Source of the DNA: Mimachlamys varia
Lineage: Eukaryota > Mollusca > Bivalvia > Pectinida > Pectinidae
Assembly (NCBI GenBank): GCA_947623455.1
Contig: OX392535.1
Span: forward strand, 42,990,688-43,054,687
Direction: 5' to 3'
Length of the DNA stretch: 64,000 nucleotides
Positions 33,890 to 45,574 of the stretch are shown piece after piece. Under the pieces are notes generated by a model. That model worked only from the letters and a program-made list of their open reading frames with translations, had not been told where the DNA came from and did not search any database. Positions within the stretch are counted from its first letter, which is position 1. The number at the start of each line of letters is the position of its first letter. The position numbers were made by a program, and so were the translations under genes.

Positions 33890-34230
33890 CCTGGAAACCA
33901 AGGCTGCCTCGGTCACATGGGTGCTATCAGAATGAAGGAGCATTGATGCTCCCAGAAACTCTGTAGGACCCTGCCCACCAGGTTGAAGGGAGGAAAGGCA
34001 TATGCATGCATTCCCTCCCAGTCCAGAGACAGAGCGTCCACGGCCCAAGCCCTCGGATCTGGAACCGGAGAGACAAAGGTTGGCAGTTGATTGTTCAGGG
34101 AGGTGGCGAAAAGGTCTACGTGAGGCCTGTCCCACACCTGACACACCCCCTCAAAAATTGAGGAGTTCAGTTGCCCCTCTGTCAACACCGGCTGGCGGCG
34201 CCTGGAAAGAGAATCTGCCAGAACATTCAA
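33890..34230 (-). pseudogene. DIRS RT-YR linker region
   Basis: An open frame with LNVLADSLSRRRQPVLTEG, WDRPHVDLFATSLNN and LPTFVSPVPDPRAWAVDALS. This segment is conserved after RNase H in DIRS and related elements (pattern W..P.VDLFAT...N..LP.FVS). It is the best-preserved stretch of the polyprotein. Confidence 0.8.
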
Positions 34231-35570
34231 GTTGCCAGGAAGATGCTTGACCTATATGGTCAGCTGCATCTCTTGACACCGAAGAAGAACACAAATAGCA
34301 AGGGCACACAGGATGAAAGACCTGGTCCCTCCCTCTCTCTCCAGATACGCAACAACTGTAGAGTTGTTCGTAGCCACACAAACCACCTTGGACTGCAGGA
34401 TCTCTCATAGAAAAGACTGCAGAGCTTACAGAACAGCTCTCATCTCGAGCACATTGATATGCTCCGAGAGCTGTTCCTCAGACCACTCCCCCAACTGGCA
34501 ATGACAGTCGAGGTAAGCCCCCCACCCTGTCCAGGAAACATCCGTATACAGAGTCATAGTGGGGGCTGGCTTGGACAGAGGAACCCCCTTGGAGGACATT
34601 TTCCTGAATGGTCCACCACTGAGCGAACTCCTTGACAGACTGGGTCAGAGGAAGCCAGGCTTCTCAATCCCTCAATGGGAACCAGTTGGAAAGGAGAAAC
34701 ATCTAAAGAGGCCTGATGTGAAGTCTCCCTAAGGGGACCACATCTGCCAGGGCGTTGAGATAACCCCAAAAAATTGAGGAACCAACGTTAACGCACCTGG
34801 ATGTGAGACCTGCCGATGAAGGTCAGGGACATATCCCTGGCTTTCTCGAACTTCTCTAGTGGTGAAAGGGCGATACCCTGAACTGTATTGAAACAGTTCC
34901 CCAGGAAGATGAAATCCTGAGTAGGGGAAACCTTCGACTTTTCTCTGGACGGAATGAAGCCGACTCTGAGCAAAAGTTTCAGGACCAGACGGGCATCCTG
35001 CACCAAAGATTCCCTCACAAGGTGGAGTATGAGAGAATCGTCGAAATAGATGTGCACATCTATTCCCCTAGAGAGCAGGAATCCCAAGACTTCCTGCAGC
35101 AGCTTGGTAAAAACCAAAGGAGAAGTCGTGAGCCCGAATGGCATGGCCCGGAACTGGAAGACCTTTCCATTGGATGTGAACCGAATATACTTCCGTGCCG
35201 ACTTCCTGATGGGGATGTGGAAGTAAGCATCCTTCAGATCTACTGAAGTTGCTCACATTCCGTCTCTCTCAGAGGGAATGATGCCCCGAGGAGTCTCCAT
35301 CTTGAAGTGAGGAGAATCTACGTGTCTATTGAAGGCACTTAGATCGATGATGGGACGCCACGCCCCGGACTTCTTCCTCACCAGAAACATTCTGGAGTAG
35401 AAGCTGGGGGTGTATCCCACCACTGACAGCTCCTCAACCGTGCCTCTGACTAGCATGGTCCTTACTTCCTCCTGGAGAGCAAGAGCCTTTTCCCAATCCC
35501 CCGTTGAGGAAAGAAAATTGGCTCTGTCAACAAGGGGGATCCCGTAAGAGAGGGATACCTAATCCCTCAA
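34190..35570 (-). pseudogene. DIRS reverse transcriptase and RNase H (broken)
   Basis: RT motifs in order on the minus strand: FLVRKKSGAWRPIIDLSAFN (35456-35253 frame), then an in-frame TGA (35252-35250) where a Trp is usual. Then come VDLKDAYFHIPI with the motif A Asp (35240-35238), MPFGLTTSPLVFTKLLQ, and IYFDDSLI with the catalytic Asp pair at 35042-35037. The RNase H part has TDVSWTGWGA (Asp at 34542-34540) and INVLEMRA. The box normally TDNST reads TNNST, Asn at 34368-34366. Several frames are needed to read it through. It would copy the element's RNA in the nucleus or cytoplasm; this copy cannot make an intact enzyme. Confidence 0.85.
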
Positions 35571-35999
35571 AGACCACAGACAATGCCCATGCGTCCTCCG
35601 TGATTTCCTTCTATTCTAGAAGGAAAAAAGGAGACGCTCTCCCACAGGAAGATCTGGTCGAGGAAGATTGAGCCCTTGCCAGGCAAGCGAATCATCTGCT
35701 GACCCTTAGTCTGATACTGCGGGAGAAGGACAAGAGTTTGAGCCGAGAGGACTACACTCCTCTCGGCCAAGTCCGTCGTCTGCGCTCAAGGAGGGAAGAA
35801 GGGAGTCAGGAACCCTTCTTCTTGCCCCCAGGAGGGTTTTTGCCCTTCTTACCTTTCCCCTTGTTGCCCTTGAAGGGAGGCTTAGGCTTAGATTGAGCAT
35901 GTACCTGCGAAACCGAAGTCTTAGCCTTCTTCTTGGGAAGCGCTGACCCCTGCGAGGTGCTGGCTCTCTCAGTCTGAATCCTCTTCACCGAAGTGCAGA

Positions 36000-38343
36000 G
36001 GCGACCAAGTCCTCCTTCAAATCCTTCTATACAGAAGGAAGGGACCCTCCGAAAAGAGTAGTCCCGGAGAAGGGGGCAGTCAACATAAGGGAACGATAAG
36101 GTTCATCGACCGGGCGATTTTCAAACTGAAAAACGCCTAGCCAACACGAGGTTAACGAGCGAGGACACCCGTAAGGTGGCCAAAGCTCGCAAAGCCCCGT
36201 TCAGAGCAGAGGTAAGTCTGTCCTGAATGTCGGCCTATTCTGTCTCTAATGTCCGACCCTCAGGCAAATCGGACACCCTATATAGACATACCGTAAAGTA
36301 GTCTATATAAGACAGAATTTGGATGAAAAGCTGCAGCAGTCTTTCCATCTTGTGATGTTCCATGGAACCGAACACCACCTGATCCACCAATTTACCGGGC
36401 CAGGCAGCAAGCTCTCTCGACTCCAGTTTGACTGGTTGAGGGGCAAGCAAACCCTCATGTGTGGCAGAGTCAGTGGCATGAACCTCTGACAAATTGCTGA
36501 CACACAGCTGCAACCCAGTAAACCCAGGCGCGCGAGTTGCAGAAGCATTCTTCCCCAGAACTCGGGCCTGGATGGTGAACAGTGCTGAAGACACGATTGT
36601 GCCTTCGGGCAGAGATCAATCCGCCTGAGCGGATGCCCGAGGAGCCACTAGGGATCCCAAAAGGGTAGTGGATTCGGGAACAGAGGACGCAGTGGGTGGT
36701 GGGCATACCTCCTCTCTGAGAATCCGGGAAACATGGGTCCTAAGACCTCGCATCCTGGAAAGAACCTGTTGGGCCTTAACCTCAACAGCCTCGGAGTCAC
36801 CCTCCCAAGTGTATCTTCCTCAGAGGCCGGAACCTCAGGAAGATCGTCCTAAGACGACTCAGACCGACTAGCGTCAAATGTCAGAGCACCCAGGGGAGAG
36901 ACGAACAACGTCCTCATCCTCTGCCATACCCACGCCCTCGCACTCCATATCCTCCAATCCGTCACCACCGACAGTGGAGACCGGTAGTGGGAGATAAGGG
37001 TCGGCCAATGGAGCCAGCTCGAGAGCAAGCTCTAGCAGGGGCTCCACAAAACGGAACTTCAGCGCAGAGCGCGTAACCACCGTGGCCGTGGGCTTAGGCT
37101 TAGAAGCCACAACCCTACCCTAGGCACCAGAGACGGTAGGGACTGCCCTGGAGGCAGAAGTCCTGAAGGTCCGGCAAACCTTACTAGGACCGGCCATAAC
37201 GGCCCCCGAGGCAGCAGAACGTTTAGGGGGAGGCACAATGTTACTGCTGCTAACCCATCTCCGCGAGGGAAAGACCAAGCCCCATGGATTCCAAAAAGGA
37301 AAACGCATGGGGTCAAACCCATATCCCGGAGGGAAAGGGGCAGGTCCCGTGGGATGGGAGTGACCCCAGAACTGGCCAAACTGGCCTGCCTGAGCCTGAG
37401 GCTGGCCATCCTGCCCGAAAGGCGAGGGTGGACCACCACTCCCTCCAAGCGGAAACCCGGACATGTATGGGCCCAGCCCATAACTGCCGGAATATTGTTG
37501 GAACCCATAACCAGTCGCAGGCTGGTTAGGGTGGCTAAGGGATGGATGACCGCAGGCACCCTTATAACCATAAGCCCTGGGAAATCGGCGGCCGAAAACC
37601 ATCCGACTGACCAGCAAACCCAAACCTGGAGGGATTAACCACCGGGTTCCCTGGCAAAGGTGGACCAGGCCTAATAGGACCGGGACCAAGCAATTGACCG
37701 GGAGGGAAAGCCATACCAGCATAGACGCTGGAATTAGTGAGCTGCGCATCACTAATCCCGGAGGATACGGAAAATCCCGAAAGAAAGTCTGTACCACTAG
37801 GACATGAACCCGAAGGAACAGGACCAGCATCAATGCCGTCCCCACCAACAATACCACTTGGAATGCCGGGATCATTGACAGAGTCAATGACCGGCGACCG
37901 GTAGTCCCTACCCGGAGGCAAGCTCGGACGCTTACGGGCATTCCCGGTCAATTCGACCCTTGGCCGTGCCAAACCAGGGTCTGGCTGCCCAACCACAGCT
38001 CCAGGAGGCTCCTGGAAAGGAAGGGCCACCCCTGTTCACAAGAGGAACTCGCCGAGACGAGACCCCCTGAAACAGGAACAGAGACAAAACTACTTAAATC
38101 CGAAGATACAGTAGGACTCTTACCTTTCTGTTTTCCCCGCTTCCCGGCAGCCTTCTAACGGGAAGCACCCGGGTGCTTCAAAACATGGAAGACCTTGTCC
38201 TGAGGAGACACCTGTGAACAGAGTTCACATGGAGAATCCTCAGAACAGGGGTGACAAAGTGGACGAGCATCATGGAGATCGTTATCTGTACAGAAATGCG
38301 AGCACCCATATGCTGACGCCCGTCGCTGACTCAAAAGAGACAT
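36000..38343 (-). pseudogene. DIRS Gag-like region (broken)
   Basis: The N-terminal piece (38343-38155) is Cys/His-rich (C..C..H, CHPC, CELC). It is followed by Pro/Gly-rich sequence (GYGFQQYSGSYGLGPYMSG, SGGPPSPFGQDGQPQ) split over two frames with a shift near 37570. Then comes an acidic stretch (DMECEGVGMAEDEDV, near 36900) and a C-terminal part (36594-36235) with PGKLVDQVVFGSMEHHKMER. Position upstream of RT and low-complexity composition suggest Gag; sequence alone does not prove it. At least three stops or frameshifts interrupt it. Confidence 0.6.
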
Positions 38344-38773
38344 GCTTCCAAACGCCGTTCACAACCCAACGGCAAAATTATACAAGTATAAATAAAATGA
38401 AGCAAATACAAACTACAACAGTAGAATGAATAAAAACAGAAATGAACAGTAATGTTGGAAATAATCATTAACAATATTCACAACAACACTGAAATAAATT
38501 AAGGACGGCTAATTACAAGCCGCCAACAAATGAGGACAGAAAATGGCACACCACCTGGGACACATGGCCAAGACAAGTGGAGTACACAAATTCAACCTAA
38601 ACAGCACAAAAATAACTTTTCAACAATGAAACAAGTTAACAATAAGGGCAGATGGGTTTAACAGCGCAAACTGTGAAATTTCAGCCACAAATTCAAACCA
38701 CAACGTCAAAATAGACGTTTTCCAAATGGAGCATGCAGCAGAGATGTCTACACAGCAGGAGCCATAAAAGGAA

Positions 38774-38894
38774 GAGGAAGGGAGATCACTCTATGGCTCT
38801 GTCATAGTTGGGGGAAGGCGGGAGATTTGAATCTTTTGTTTTGGGCTACAAAGATGGGTGTAGGTACTATATATTGCATACTAAAGTTATGGTA
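38774..38894. repeat. DIRS inverted terminal repeat (5' end)
   Basis: Complement of 32393-32513. It lies upstream of Gag in the element's orientation, so it would hold the promoter. Confidence 0.9.
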
Positions 38895-38912
38895 ATTATT
38901 ACTGAAATGAAA

Positions 38913-39516
38913 TGAATCTTTGCCATGTTACCGATATCATCTTGCTGTATGTATTTTGTCATACTAATATATTCCGTATGGACTTACAGTTATCGAAAAT
39001 GCAGTAAAGGCAGATAACGTTGCGTCATTCTTGTCTATTTAACAGTTCTGTAAAAAGAAAACACATAATATGCTGTATCATTAAAGATATTTTAATTCAA
39101 AATTTTGTTGTTGAAGAAAAAGGATTTTTGAAGCTGTATCTGAAAAAAAATGAATAATAAAAAGACAAAATTTATGGTCACTTTACGACAGAATGTTGGT
39201 TATTTTTGTGGGAAGCAAATTTTATGTTTCAGCAAAAAATCTCTTTAAAATTCGTCTAAACAACGAATTGAATGGGTAATATTGAAATGATATGATTTTG
39301 AAAAAAAATTTCATCCTTGGTCAACAACAAATTGTTTTCAAAATAAATCAAAAAGAATAACTTTCAGGTTTTAATCTAAATTATGAACATGACACAACTT
39401 TGTCACAGCTTAAGGGTCTCTCAATAATCCTCGACTTTGGTGATTAAATAATCCAAAGGTGGCCAATTTCATATACATTATGCTTTCGTTAGGAGCCAAG
39501 AACCATAACTCTAGCT
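38913..39516. other. non-coding; 3' flank of the GPCR gene
   Basis: AT-rich. Likely contains the GPCR 3' UTR. Complements of AATAAA occur near 39343 (AAATAAATC) but no single poly(A) signal stands out. Confidence 0.35.
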
Positions 39517-40968
39517 CTACAATACTGGTGAGGGGGCACCACTAGAAAACGGTGTTTTAAGAATGTCGCAGACTTCCTGCTCATCCTCAATTTCACTTAC
39601 ATAGCCTTCTTTATGTATTTCACCATTTCTCTTGGCAACTGGGTTGTTAAATTTCCCATTTTCGTATTTAATTTTGTGGATGGGTGTGGCAGTTTTGGAG
39701 GTTTGAGGCGAATATTTTGACAGTAAAGTAGTATGGGTAGCGTTGGATGCACAAGTAAGGTCTGTCATCTCGAGGTGCGGGTTCTTTTTGCCGCGTAACA
39801 CGCGATACTTGCTGTTGCCGAGTGTCATGGAGGCTAGTACTGTCGATTGTGGGTAGGTGAACGCATTAAAATCCTCACTTCTAAGGCACCTCTGACAAAA
39901 TGTCTTCATAAAGGTGCGGCGAAACTTCTGGCCAAACGCACAGTACAGAATGAAATTGATTGCACTGTTAAATGTAACCATGAAATTCCTAAAAGTCGAT
40001 AAGACTTTCCAGCCAAATAAACTTTGCACACTTGCCATGTCGACTGCATATGCCACGTTGTAGATGAGAGCGGGGACCTGGCATATCATAAACACGATAA
40101 CCACTGACACCAACATAATGGTAACGTTGTTTTCCCGATGTTGCCTGACGTTCATATCAATGCGTTGTTTTTGTGACTGTTTCACAGCCAAAACAAGAAA
40201 AGTGTTGATTATGGCTAGTGACAGCAGTGGAATAAAAAACATCACAAATAGATAAAGGCCCAAGAAATACACTCGATGGTAAATCTTGTTGCCACCAAAC
40301 TCTGTACTGTTGTGGATGATAATTGTGGCATTGGTGGCATTGTCTCTGTCGTAGTCGATGCGATAATCAAACCAGCGGCTCAGGTTAAAGAGGAAAGAGG
40401 TTATAGACACAAAAATGATGACCATACGTGCGCGTGCAATTGTACACATTTGGGCCGCTTTCAGTGGGTGGCATACAGCAATATACCGCTCCACTGTGAA
40501 TGACACAGTGAGCCACAGGGTGGCAGTCTGTGCAACCAATGCAAATGGATAAATATACACAGCCACATATGCAAAAGCATGGTGCCGAAAAGACTCAGAG
40601 AGTTGAGGAATGGTGATTAGAATTAAGGTGCCGATTAGCACGAATCCGTCCCAGATAGCTAGCGCTGTGAGGTAGCAGTTTGTCGACGAACGCATCGTCC
40701 GGCGTGTAAGTACTATAACAGTTAGAGTATTACCCACAAGGCCGAGTACAATGATGATGAAAGCCATTATTCCATTCATGTACCGTTCAATATGAAGCGG
40801 ATCTAAGGTGTTTGGGAGGGGGATTTCCTTGGGTGGCATATCGTAACCACTGCTGTCTGCTTCACTGTGGTTAACGCTGAAATCCATATTCATCGCTAAT
40901 GATATGTTGATACTCAACATTGTCGTGGCAACCGGCATCACTTCAATATCAGTCTCAATTTCTTGCAT
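39517..40968 (-). CDS. class A GPCR, FMRFamide/neuropeptide receptor-like
   Basis: An intact 483-codon single-exon CDS encoding a plasma-membrane G-protein-coupled receptor, probably for a neuropeptide. Seven hydrophobic segments lie near residues 64-88, 98-121, 137-159, 181-200, 231-256, 280-303 and 322-344. Class A marks: GN at 79-80 (TM1), LAIWD with Asp107 (TM2), ERY 160-162 closing TM3 followed by IAVCHPLKA, Pro247 (TM5), FMICQVP with Pro299 (TM6), and NFILY 338-342 in place of NPxxY. N-glycosylation sites: N21 and N33 (N-terminus); N210, N213 and N220 (loop 2). Cys358 and Cys361 could be palmitoylated. No Cys occupies the usual TM3 top position (Ala136) or loop 2. The pattern ERYIAVCHPLKA plus SAINFILYC suggests the FMRFamide-receptor-like group; the ligand is unknown. 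The start is the first Met of the frame, and a splice acceptor at 41152-41154 may precede it. Confidence 0.93.
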   Translation of the reverse strand: MQEIETDIEVMPVATTMLSINISLAMNMDFSVNHSEADSSGYDMPPKEIPLPNTLDPLHIERYMNGIMAFIIIVLGLVGNTLTVIVLTRRTMRSSTNCYLTALAIWDGFVLIGTLILITIPQLSESFRHHAFAYVAVYIYPFALVAQTATLWLTVSFTVERYIAVCHPLKAAQMCTIARARMVIIFVSITSFLFNLSRWFDYRIDYDRDNATNATIIIHNSTEFGGNKIYHRVYFLGLYLFVMFFIPLLSLAIINTFLVLAVKQSQKQRIDMNVRQHRENNVTIMLVSVVIVFMICQVPALIYNVAYAVDMASVQSLFGWKVLSTFRNFMVTFNSAINFILYCAFGQKFRRTFMKTFCQRCLRSEDFNAFTYPQSTVLASMTLGNSKYRVLRGKKNPHLEMTDLTCASNATHTTLLSKYSPQTSKTATPIHKIKYENGKFNNPVAKRNGEIHKEGYVSEIEDEQEVCDILKTPFSSGAPSPVL

Positions 40969-41151
40969 CGGTGTGATGTGTAATCCGTGTTTAGTCGATC
41001 AGTAAGTATCTTGTCATTGTGATTTAAAATTTGAGCCGAGGGAGTTGATTTTCCGGGTGGGCATTCATCAGTGAAAGGCGATCGACTATAAAGAAGCTAC
41101 TGGAGATTTATATATTGATCCGTTGATTTGAAACAGGCCAGCATGTTAGAT
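40969..41151 (-). promoter_or_regulatory. probable 5' UTR of the GPCR with splice acceptor
   Basis: On the minus strand TTTTTACTTTCAG ends at 41152, a good acceptor, leaving a 183-base leader before the ATG at 40968. The leader contains short upstream ATGs. This implies at least one 5' non-coding exon further right. Inference from motifs only. Confidence 0.35.
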
Positions 41152-42078
41152 CTGAAAGTAAAAACAGATATAAGTCAATCATTTGTGGGGAGATTCAAGA
41201 AGAAAGGTATATCAGGCAAATTAAAGCGTTATGCAGATTGCAACATATGATGTAGATTGCAGCAGTGTCGATTACCGATATTGGATATGTAATGACTAGC
41301 GCGTCGTGAGTTCAGAAATTTACTGTTCTACACAATCGACTCACCGACTTCGAAACTATCGACAAGATACAAGTCTTAGAAATTAGCCTAATTCCTTATC
41401 TCATCCCTGTGGACCTTAATCAGACTTACTGCATTTTGCATCATAATTGACCATGCTTGGAGATGGAATTGAACGATCTAGACAACGAAAACAGAACACA
41501 TCGAGTTCTAGCCACAAAGGAATCAATTTCACAACCAGAGTCAAATCTGATCATGTAAGAAGATTATTGTATTGAATATCTTTTTTTTTTTTTTTAGAAA
41601 ATAACGTTATTTGGCAGCTATTGCGATATCCCAGAGCAGTATGATAGATTGCTTTAAAACTTCTCTAACACTGGTTAGAGCTGGTGATTATTGAGTGAAT
41701 TGCTTTTTCGTGTGTCAGATACATATGCTAATATTTCAGATTGTTTAAAATGGTAAAGAAACAGCATAATAACATTTAAAATTTATAAAAACTACTGGTT
41801 CTGGCCCCCTTATTAAACAGCTTAATAAAGTAAGTTAGAAAAGTTTTAGCTGTTTTGTACAATGAATTCACTAAATGTGAGAGAAAGAGAAAAAAAACAT
41901 TTTCATCGAGTTCTTCAGGTTTAAACATTTGGAAATGAGGATAAATTAAAATCCAATTCTTTCTCCAAATTGCTTTATTAAGTAAGGCTTGGCAAATAAT
42001 TGTTTGTAGCATAAATTGAGAAATTGATAAATGTTTTTAGCAAGCAATTTGTGCCCCATCAACAATACCTTTATAAGT
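41152..42078. other. non-coding
   Basis: No gene recognised; a T-run at 41581-41596. Likely intron or upstream region of the GPCR gene. Confidence 0.35.
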
Positions 42079-42460
42079 TCACCTGGTCCAAAGGACCAAG
42101 GTAAGCTTATGCTGTACCGTGGCGTCCGTCGTCCATCAATAATTTTCTAAATGACTTCTTCTCCCTAACCACTGATCAACCTAATTTGGCAGGAAGCATC
42201 CCTAGGTATTCATGATTCAAAATTGAACCAATGGTGGGATTGACCCCCCCCCCCTCCTCCCCACCCCCACCCCCAGGGGGCTGAGGGGCGGGGCCAAAAA
42301 TAATTATTAACTATATTGGTTAAATTTAAATTCTCTGGAACCATGCAAATATATATCAATTGACTTTGTTTGAAGCATTTCCAGTAATAGAAAAACATGA
42401 TTGTACAAATTGACAGGCTGGAATTAAACAAGGAGTCTACTGACCAAAAGTCAAGTTGAC
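42079..42460 (+). mobile_element. family 5 element, 5' end and start of body
   Basis: The 5' TTCACCTGGTCC is followed by AAAGGACCAAGGTAAGCTTA, a hairpin of GGTCC/GGACC. Then come a CGTCCGTCGTCC leader and a body with GGAAGCATCCCTAGG and AAAAATAATTATTAAC. The same 5' end, on the minus strand, is at 28299. The 3' end was not found. Confidence 0.5.
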
Positions 42461-44231
42461 TGGGTAAAAGGTCAAGATGAAAAAATTGCAGCTTTTACAG
42501 ATGAGTTATATAAGTTAATGTACAATGTTGTGACGAAATGACTTGTTGCAGATCTAGATGACAGCGTCATTGGAAAATGTTACTAGTGTGAAGTGAAGAG
42601 GCGACAAAGGTCACCAGAACATGACCTCTTTTGATGTTGTCAGATCCTTGTAAAATGGAGTGAGAACAAGGATCAGCATTTTAATCAGATTGGTGTTGTA
42701 ATAATCCGGAGAATTTTACAATCGATTATTGGCTGGAAAACCAATCTGATAATTGGCTAAAGTAATCCGTTATTTGAATTATTTCAAATCATTACAAAAA
42801 ATAAAGCTGAAATCTTGCCTATAAATTATGTGAATCAAATAATAGGGATCAGAGTTCTACAGTGCAGCACACAGAAAGAAATGAAATCTAGACAGTACAG
42901 GTAGAAGCTAAACATTACATAGTCATTTTGTTAATGGCTAATTCTAAAACCTTAAAAAATATTAAACTGCATATTTTTACTTTATATAACATAAGTGAAT
43001 TCTTGGTAAAATTATCATATTTTTTTGTTTACCTCATTCAGTTATGAAAGTATAATAAATTTGTCGGGTGGAGCTAAAATTTAATTTAAATAATTTTCTT
43101 TCTGTGAAGTAAATTCTGCATTAGAAAATGAGAAATTTGATTGAGCTAGAGTTTACTAATAAAGTATTGTCAAAATAGCAGTGGAAATTGATTTGATAGC
43201 TGTGTCAATTTCTCTTGGTTGGTGTCGGTTTCTGTCTGTCACCAGAGAGCAGCAGGGAGTTTCTAACTACAACAAAAGTTCTGGCCATATTTACTGGGTT
43301 TGTGACTTTGGTGCAGGAGAAAAACGAAAACAAAAATGTAAAAATTATTTTGTTACCAATGTTTTGATGACTTGTCAGTTGTATTTTAGAGGATGTACAG
43401 TGTAAATTGATTAGTTTGTGGTTTTAAACAGTAATTCTAGACGTATAGTTCTGCCAGGAGTGACCAGGGATTACGACGCATGGTTCAGCGAGTGTTATCC
43501 ATTGCAATGCATAACAATATGACAACGTGACATATCGAGCAATGCATAACAATCCTTTTTGGAATCCAGCAATATGTTGGATAAATCTAGACCCAACATT
43601 TTTTTATCCCCCGAGTACAAAATATTTCCGTGACAATTGTCTGGAGGGTGCGCCAGCACTAATAGTTCTTACTTGTTTCAGCAATATGTATTGACAGTCC
43701 GATCACAGCGACATCGTAACCAAAATTCATACAAAGAAAATTTAGGTGCACAAATTGTAATGAATCCATATTTGTTAAAAAGAACACCAATTCATACTTA
43801 TTTGGATATCACAGTGTAATTGTCTGCCGGGGGAGACTCGCTGCTTGCTGAGAATTGAGATATATTGACAATTTCCCTGAATGAAGTATCAGACCAATTC
43901 CATATTCCCCTGAGGTTATATATTCGTATCTAAATATTTTCCTTGTAGAATCTGTCACATGGCATTTATAGAACCATGTCATGCAAAAAACGAATTGTTC
44001 AGACTTATTTTCGTAAAATGTAATTAGAATAATGAATTGCTCTCAGCATATATCTATATTGGAAATGTTTTGTTATATTTTGAATAATGGTATCTCACTT
44101 AATCATGTGTGTATCATGTCTATTTTGTACAAATACTTAAGATTGTGTGCTGCAGGGCTGCAAGAGCAAATTTGTACTCAATGTTGTTTAATACCACGGT
44201 AATACAATAGACAAGCATATTACATTATATG
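42461..44231. other. non-coding
   Basis: 42640-42710 resembles the fold-back element at 31466-31621. Otherwise AT-rich without genes; the open frames at 43181 and 43637 show no family features. Confidence 0.35.
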
Positions 44232-45574
44232 ATCAAATATCACACCCTTCAAGCTGATGAACAAATATCACACCCTTCAAGCTAATGAACAAATATCACA
44301 CCCTTCAAGCTGATGAACAAATATCACACCCTTCAAGCTAATGAACAAATATCACACCCTTCAAGCTGATGAACAAATATCACACCCTTCAAGCTGATGG
44401 ACAAATATCACACCTTCAAGCTGATGAACAAATATCACACCCTTCAAGCTAATGAACAAATATCACACCTTCAAGCTGATGAACAAATATCACACCCTTC
44501 AAGCTGATGAACAAATATCACACCCTTCAAGCTAATGAACAAATATCACACCCTTCAAGCTAATGAACAAATATCACACCCTTCAAGCTGATGAACAAAT
44601 ATCACACCCTTCAAGCTAATGAACAAATATCACATCCTTCAAGCTAATGAACATATATCACACCCTTCAAGCTAATGAACAAATATCACACCCTTCAAGC
44701 TGATGAACAAATATCACACCCTTCAAGCTAATGAACAAATATCACACCCTTCAAGCTAATGAATAAATATCACACCCTTCAAGCTAATGAACAAATATCA
44801 CACCCTTCAAGCTAATGAACAAATATCACACCCTTCAAGCTAATGAACAAATATCACACCCTTCAAGCTGATGAACAAATATCACACCCTTCAAGCTAAT
44901 GAACAAATATCACACCCTTCAAGCTGATGGACAAATATCACACCCTTCAAGCTAATGAACAAATATCACACCCTTCAAGCTAATGAACAAATATCACACC
45001 CTTCAAGCTGATGAACAAATATCACACCCTTCAAGCTAATGAACAAATATCACACCCTTCAAGCTGATGAACAAATATCACACCCTTCAAGCTAATGAAC
45101 AAATATCACACCCTTCAAGCTGATGAAAAAATATCACACCCTTCAAGCTGATGGACAAATATCACACCTTCAAGCTGATGAACAAATATCACACCCTTCA
45201 AGCTGATGAACAAATATCACACCTTCAAGCTGATGAACAAATATCACACCCTTCAAGCTGATGAACAAATATCACACCCTTCAAGCTAATGAACAAATAT
45301 CACACCCTTCAAGCTAATGAACAAATATCACACCCTTCAAGCTGATGAACAAATATCACACCCTTCAAGCTAATGAACAAATATCACACCCTTCAAGCTA
45401 ATGAACATATATCACACCCTTCAAGCTAATGAACAAATATCACACCCTTCAAGCTGATGAACAAATATCACACCCTTCAAGCTAATGAACAAATATCACA
45501 CCCTTCAAGCTGATGAACAAATAACACATCCTTCAAGCTAATGAACATATATATATCACACCCTTCAAGCTGAT
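44232..45574. repeat. 28-bp satellite, about 48 units
   Basis: Units contain ACAAATATCACACCCTTCAA and GCTGATGA or GCTAATGA. The G/A choice alternates irregularly. A block with a GGAC variant and two 27-bp units (one C missing) occurs at about 44397 and again at about 45153, 754 bp later. That equals 25 units of 28 plus two of 27, so it marks a block duplication. No spacers. Confidence 0.95.

Larger units (their letters stand above)
32351..38912 (-). mobile_element. DIRS-like tyrosine-recombinase retrotransposon, 6.56 kb
   Basis: Coding direction is minus: Gag-like, reverse transcriptase/RNase H, then tyrosine recombinase. It has 121-bp inverted terminal repeats (32393-32513 and 38774-38894). 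An internal complementary region (32586-32677), just inside the low-coordinate end, matches both outer edges joined together. This architecture defines DIRS elements, which replicate through a circle and leave no target duplication; none is seen. The ORFs are broken by stops and frameshifts and key residues are changed, so this copy is inactive. I see no methyltransferase domain. Confidence 0.9.

Noticed and set aside
34002..34504. Plus-strand open frames across the DIRS region
   Set aside because: Antisense of the RT/RNase H and linker coding, which is clearly on the minus strand.
40064..40503. Plus-strand open frames inside the GPCR
   Set aside because: Antisense shadows of the receptor CDS.
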